A stretch of 5,962 bases of DNA from Spirochaetaceae bacterium (GTDB taxonomy: Bacteria > Spirochaetota > Spirochaetia > Treponematales > Breznakiellaceae), in the NCBI GenBank assembly GCA_031269165.1, contig JAISZQ010000100.1, forward strand, positions 1-5,962, in the 5' to 3' direction. The notes beneath the pieces are model-generated. The model saw only the letters and a list, made by a program, of their open reading frames with translations, ran no database searches and was not told the origin of the DNA. Within the stretch, counting starts at the first letter, position 1; every line of letters begins with the position of its first letter. Below are positions 3,265 to 5,962 of the stretch, in pieces. The translations under genes and the position numbers were made by a program.

Positions 3265-5400
3265 ATGGTTTGGGAAAAAAGGGATATTCCCCAAGACGCG
3301 GTGAAGGAATTGGCCGCGCAGTTTGGTTGTGATCCTCTGACGGCTTCGATCTTGCTCAGGCGCGGAGTCGTCAAGGGCGAGGATGTGCTCTACTACCTTG
3401 AGGACGACAAGCGGTATCTGCATAATCCGTTTCTGCTGCCGGGGATGGAGGACGCGGTCGAGCGGATTCTCGCGGCGAAGGAAGAAGGGGAGAAGGTGCT
3501 GGTGTTCGGCGATCGGGATGTGGACGGGATCACGAGCACGACGTTGCTCACGTCCTATCTGCGGGGGATGGGGCTGGAGGTGGGCTGGCGGATTCCCCAA
3601 GGGGACGAGGCGTACGGGCTTTCGGCGGTTGCGGTCGAGGAAGCGGCGCGAGATTCGGTGACGCTCATCGTCACGGTGGACTGCGGGATTTCCAATTTTG
3701 CCGAGGTTGACCAAGCGAACGATCTGGGCATCGACGTGGTGATTACCGACCATCACAACCCGCAGGAGACGGTGCCGGACGCGGTTGCCATCGTCAACCC
3801 CAAACTGGAAGGGTCGGCCTATCCGTTCCGCGAGATTTGTGGCTGTGTCGTCGCGTACAAACTCGTGTCGGCGTTACGGTTCGCGCTTCACGCAAAGAGT
3901 TACGGGGCGGCGTTGTGCCTCCTCAACGTGCGGCCTTCCAACGACGCGGTGGTCATTGAGGTTGCCAAGATGCGGAACCTTGCCGTGGTGAAAACGCTTT
4001 CCGAGACGATTGTGCCGGGGACGGTGAGCGTCACGGAGACGCGGCTGCCGGACTTTCTTTCCGGCCACCAGATCTTGGTGTGGGATGCCGGGCCTCAGCA
4101 GAAACTGCTCGCCGGGGCGTTTGGGAAGAGCGTGGACTTCAACTTGTTTGACGCGGCACCGGAGATTGCGAAGGAGATACCGGGGGTCGCGGGGAAGTCG
4201 CTGTTGCGCCTCCGCGAGGGATCGCGCCTTGCCCGGTATGCGGAAAAGCCCCTCTCCGAACTTGACGTGTTCTGCAATCTCTTTGTCTCGTATATGCGGA
4301 AGCGGGATAACTTGGCGGGCGGGAACGATGACGAGTTGCTTCAGCTGGCCGCGCTGGGGACGGTCGCGGACATTATGCCGCTTGAAAACGAGAACCGCGT
4401 CATTGTCCGGGCGGGCGTGAAGAGCCTCAACGCCGGAGCGCGTTCGGGGGTGTCCAATCTGATGGCCAAACTCGATCTTGCGGGGAATATGCTCTCCATG
4501 CATGATATTTCATGGAAACTCAGCCCGGCGTTAAATGCGGCGGGGCGCATGGGACAGGCGGAGAAGGCCGTCGGCCTCTTGCTTTCGGAAGACCGTGCGG
4601 AGCGCGAACAGCTTGCCGCCGAGATCGTGCTCTTGAACGAGGAACGGAAGCGTATCGGCGATGAGGGCTGGAAGGTCGCGTTGCCTCTCGCGGAGGAGGG
4701 CAAGGCGCGGTACCATGACGCCTTTGTCGTGGCGGCGAGCGCGGAGATTCCCCGTGGGGTTACCGGCATCATCGCAAACCGGCTGATGAAGCGTTTCAAC
4801 GTGCCCGCGATGGTGGTGAACGTCACCGGGGAGACGGCGGTCGGGTCGTTGCGTTCCACGCGGGGCTACGCGCTTGCCGCGTTTCTGGAAACCTGCGCCG
4901 ATCTTTTCGTTGATCGCGGCGGCCACGACTATGCAGCGGGTTTTACCCTCAACATGGCGAACTGGCCCGCGTTCCTTGAGCGCGTCGAGCGTCTTTCGGC
5001 CTCGATTGAATTGGACGGGCCGGACGAGGGCGCGGACGACGTGATCACCATCGATGCGGAACTGCCGCCGTCCTACTTGAAACCGGACATTTTCAAGATC
5101 GTTGACCGTTTCGAGCCCTTTGGTAACGAGAATCCCGATCTGGTCTTTCTTTCGCGCGGGCTTACCCTGACCGACCTTGCTTTCATGGGGAAACTTGAGG
5201 CGAACCACGTCAAATTCACGCTGGATGCGGGCGCGCACAAATGGCCCTGTGTCTACTGGCAAGCCGCCGACAAGGCTGGGCGGGAATTTTCCGACGGCGA
5301 CCGTGTTGACGCGGTGTTCAACATTGCCCGCGACTATTTCGGCGGCAAGGAACGGCACCAGTTGGTGATCATCGACGTGCAGCGGGCGGGAATTCGCTAG
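3265..5400 (+). CDS. recJ: Single-stranded-DNA-specific 5'-3' exonuclease RecJ with an inserted DnaQ-like domain
   Basis: RecJ degrades single-stranded DNA 5' to 3' in recombinational repair (RecF pathway) and mismatch repair. With numbering from ATG 3265 (711 residues), the DHH-domain motifs are all present: FGDRDVDGITST near 81-92, VDCGIS at 138-143, TDHHNPQE near 161-168, and LGTVADIMPLENENR near 364-378. The DHHA1 half follows with GRMGQAEKAVGLLL at 427-440, GVTGIIANRL at 498-507, GSLRSTRG at 527-534 and GGH at 552-554. The C-terminal OB-like region has FEPFGNENP at 616-624. Motif I reads DRDVDG rather than DYDADG, keeping all three aspartates. Between about 211 and 348 there is an insert of about 135 residues, where most RecJ proteins have only a short linker; it resembles a DEDD exonuclease fold without its catalytic acids. 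A stop codon (TGA 3256-3258) lies just upstream, leaving only GTG 3262 or ATG 3265 as the start; I chose ATG because MVWEKRD fits the family N-terminus. The ribosome site is weak (GAGCGG). The gene is not in an operon with its neighbours here. Confidence 0.95.
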   Translation: MVWEKRDIPQDAVKELAAQFGCDPLTASILLRRGVVKGEDVLYYLEDDKRYLHNPFLLPGMEDAVERILAAKEEGEKVLVFGDRDVDGITSTTLLTSYLRGMGLEVGWRIPQGDEAYGLSAVAVEEAARDSVTLIVTVDCGISNFAEVDQANDLGIDVVITDHHNPQETVPDAVAIVNPKLEGSAYPFREICGCVVAYKLVSALRFALHAKSYGAALCLLNVRPSNDAVVIEVAKMRNLAVVKTLSETIVPGTVSVTETRLPDFLSGHQILVWDAGPQQKLLAGAFGKSVDFNLFDAAPEIAKEIPGVAGKSLLRLREGSRLARYAEKPLSELDVFCNLFVSYMRKRDNLAGGNDDELLQLAALGTVADIMPLENENRVIVRAGVKSLNAGARSGVSNLMAKLDLAGNMLSMHDISWKLSPALNAAGRMGQAEKAVGLLLSEDRAEREQLAAEIVLLNEERKRIGDEGWKVALPLAEEGKARYHDAFVVAASAEIPRGVTGIIANRLMKRFNVPAMVVNVTGETAVGSLRSTRGYALAAFLETCADLFVDRGGHDYAAGFTLNMANWPAFLERVERLSASIELDGPDEGADDVITIDAELPPSYLKPDIFKIVDRFEPFGNENPDLVFLSRGLTLTDLAFMGKLEANHVKFTLDAGAHKWPCVYWQAADKAGREFSDGDRVDAVFNIARDYFGGKERHQLVIIDVQRAGIR

Positions 5401-5433
5401 GGTTTTATGTTGTCTGATAACGTATCGGTACGC

Positions 5434-5466
5434 CGGTAGCGCACCGTCCATGGAGCAACGCTACCG
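5434..5466. repeat. Inverted repeat downstream of recJ
   Basis: CGGTAGCG (5434-5441) pairs with CGCTACCG (5459-5466) around a 17-base loop that contains TCCATGGA. It starts 34 bases after the recJ stop. There is no T-run after it, so it is at best a processing or 3'-stability hairpin. A second hairpin follows almost at once (5469-5483). Confidence 0.5.
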
Positions 5467-5468
5467 AC

Positions 5469-5483
5469 GGCGGCAATGCCGCC
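5469..5483. repeat. Short GC hairpin in the convergent spacer
   Basis: GGCGGC pairs with GCCGCC around AAT. It sits three bases after the 5434-5466 inverted repeat. No T-run follows. Confidence 0.4.
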
Positions 5484-5611
5484 TGTAGGCGGTGTGTATC
5501 GGCGGGGAATGACATTACCGATTTCGCATAACGCGCTTGCCTATGTTTCGCCGCCGGTCGGCGCATCGGGGTTCCGTGCGGCTCTGGTCTCGTGTCCTCG
5601 TCTCAAGTGTT

Positions 5612-5632
5612 CGGCGGGGTCTGTCCCCGCCG
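5612..5632. terminator. Terminator-like hairpin for the exporter or for both convergent genes
   Basis: CGGCGGGG (5612-5619) pairs with CCCCGCCG (5625-5632) around a 5-base loop. On the minus strand it begins 18 bases after the exporter stop codon, with TTTTTG lying before rather than after the stem. The lack of a following T-run on either strand makes it a weak candidate for an intrinsic terminator; it is the strongest stem in the 250-base spacer between recJ and the exporter. Confidence 0.35.
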
Positions 5633-5650
5633 CCACAAAAACGCCGGGGC

Positions 5651-5962
5651 TTACTTGCCGTTCCCGCCGCACCCGTAAATAAACTTCGGCCTCACCGTGG
5701 TAAGCAGCACGGGGATGACCGTGAGGCTGACGATGGCGCTGATTGCCATTGACAGGGCGGTAAGGCCGCCGAACTGGGCCATGATGCGGAACTGCGAGAG
5801 GGCAAGCACGCCGAAACCCGCGCCCACCGACACGGCGTTGATCAGTATCGCCTTGCCGGAGGTGGCAAAGGTTCTGCGGAGGTAATCGCCGCCCGCCTGG
5901 TACTCCCGCTTGAACGCCTCGATAAAGTGAATGGTGTAGTCGATGCCCACCGAGAGGCTTGC
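5651..5962 (-). CDS. RND/MMPL-family exporter, C-terminal fragment (runs off the window)
   Basis: The visible 103 residues are the C-terminus of a large inner-membrane RND-superfamily exporter of the MMPL/'predicted exporter' type, which uses the proton gradient to move lipids or other hydrophobic substrates. The frame is open to the right edge, so the GTG at 5948-5950 is an internal valine codon, not the start. The fragment begins with ASLSVGIDYTIHFIEAF, the GIDY-T/A-IHF signature at the end of the tenth membrane segment. A short polar loop (REYQAGGDYLRRTFATSG) and two hydrophobic segments follow, around ILINAVSVGAGFGVLALS and LTALSMAISAIVSLTVIPVL, corresponding to segments 11 and 12. It ends in a short basic tail. 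The gene converges on recJ. Substrate cannot be inferred. Confidence 0.85.
   Translation of the reverse strand, partial: ASLSVGIDYTIHFIEAFKREYQAGGDYLRRTFATSGKAILINAVSVGAGFGVLALSQFRIMAQFGGLTALSMAISAIVSLTVIPVLLTTVRPKFIYGCGGNGK

Noticed and set aside
3874..4503. 209-residue minus-strand open frame opposite recJ
   Set aside because: Shadow of recJ with biased composition and no recognisable domain.
4531..5451. 306-residue minus-strand open frame opposite recJ
   Set aside because: Antisense to the conserved DHHA1 and OB regions of recJ; long only because high GC makes stops rare.

Overview
This is a GC-rich bacterial chromosomal window with four protein-coding genes and unusually repeat-laden spacers. 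From left to right it holds folC on the minus strand, a small diverged REP-associated transposase relative (RAYT-like) on the plus strand, recJ on the plus strand, and the C-terminal end of an RND/MMPL-type exporter on the minus strand that runs off the right edge. The best guess for the host is a spirochaete of the Treponema group. This rests on my recollection of that clade's RecJ (the reading GDRDVDG in motif I and a long insert before the GTVAD motif), its FolC (ELEH where most FolCs have G-x-DH) and its MMPL exporters. It is a family-level inference without any database search.

Left part (1-1896): folC is bracketed by two inverted copies of a 58-bp sequence (106-163 and 1726-1783) that differ at one position. 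The right copy is one end of a complete miniature element (1727-1893) with 14-bp terminal inverted repeats and a TTA on each side, so it looks like a MITE. The left copy is a truncated relative that abuts folC so closely that its flanking TTA is the folC stop codon.

Middle part (1897-3264): the RAYT-like gene keeps the Y1-transposase fold signature but has lost the HUH histidines, and I cannot find the catalytic tyrosine. It is flanked by inverted 32-bp palindromic REP-like units (1918-1949 and 2866-2897, 31/32 identical). A third unit (2927-2958) has compensatory changes in its stem. A perfect 15-bp-stem palindrome overlaps its stop codon. The layout matches a REP/RAYT locus with a protein that appears catalytically dead. 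The rest of the 2720-3264 spacer holds GC-rich hairpins and a 35-bp direct repeat spaced by 172 bp; I see no credible gene in it.

Right part (3265-5962): recJ carries all core DHH/DHHA1 motifs plus an insert of about 135 residues that reads like a DnaQ (DEDD) 3'-5' exonuclease fold with its acidic residues replaced. recJ and the exporter are convergent, with three hairpins but no canonical terminator between them. The genes do not form one operon: folC and the exporter point left, and the two middle genes point right but are separated by more than 500 bp of repeats. The observations most worth a second look are the degenerate RAYT with its inverted REPs, the exonuclease-like insert in RecJ, and the mobile-element ends bracketing folC.
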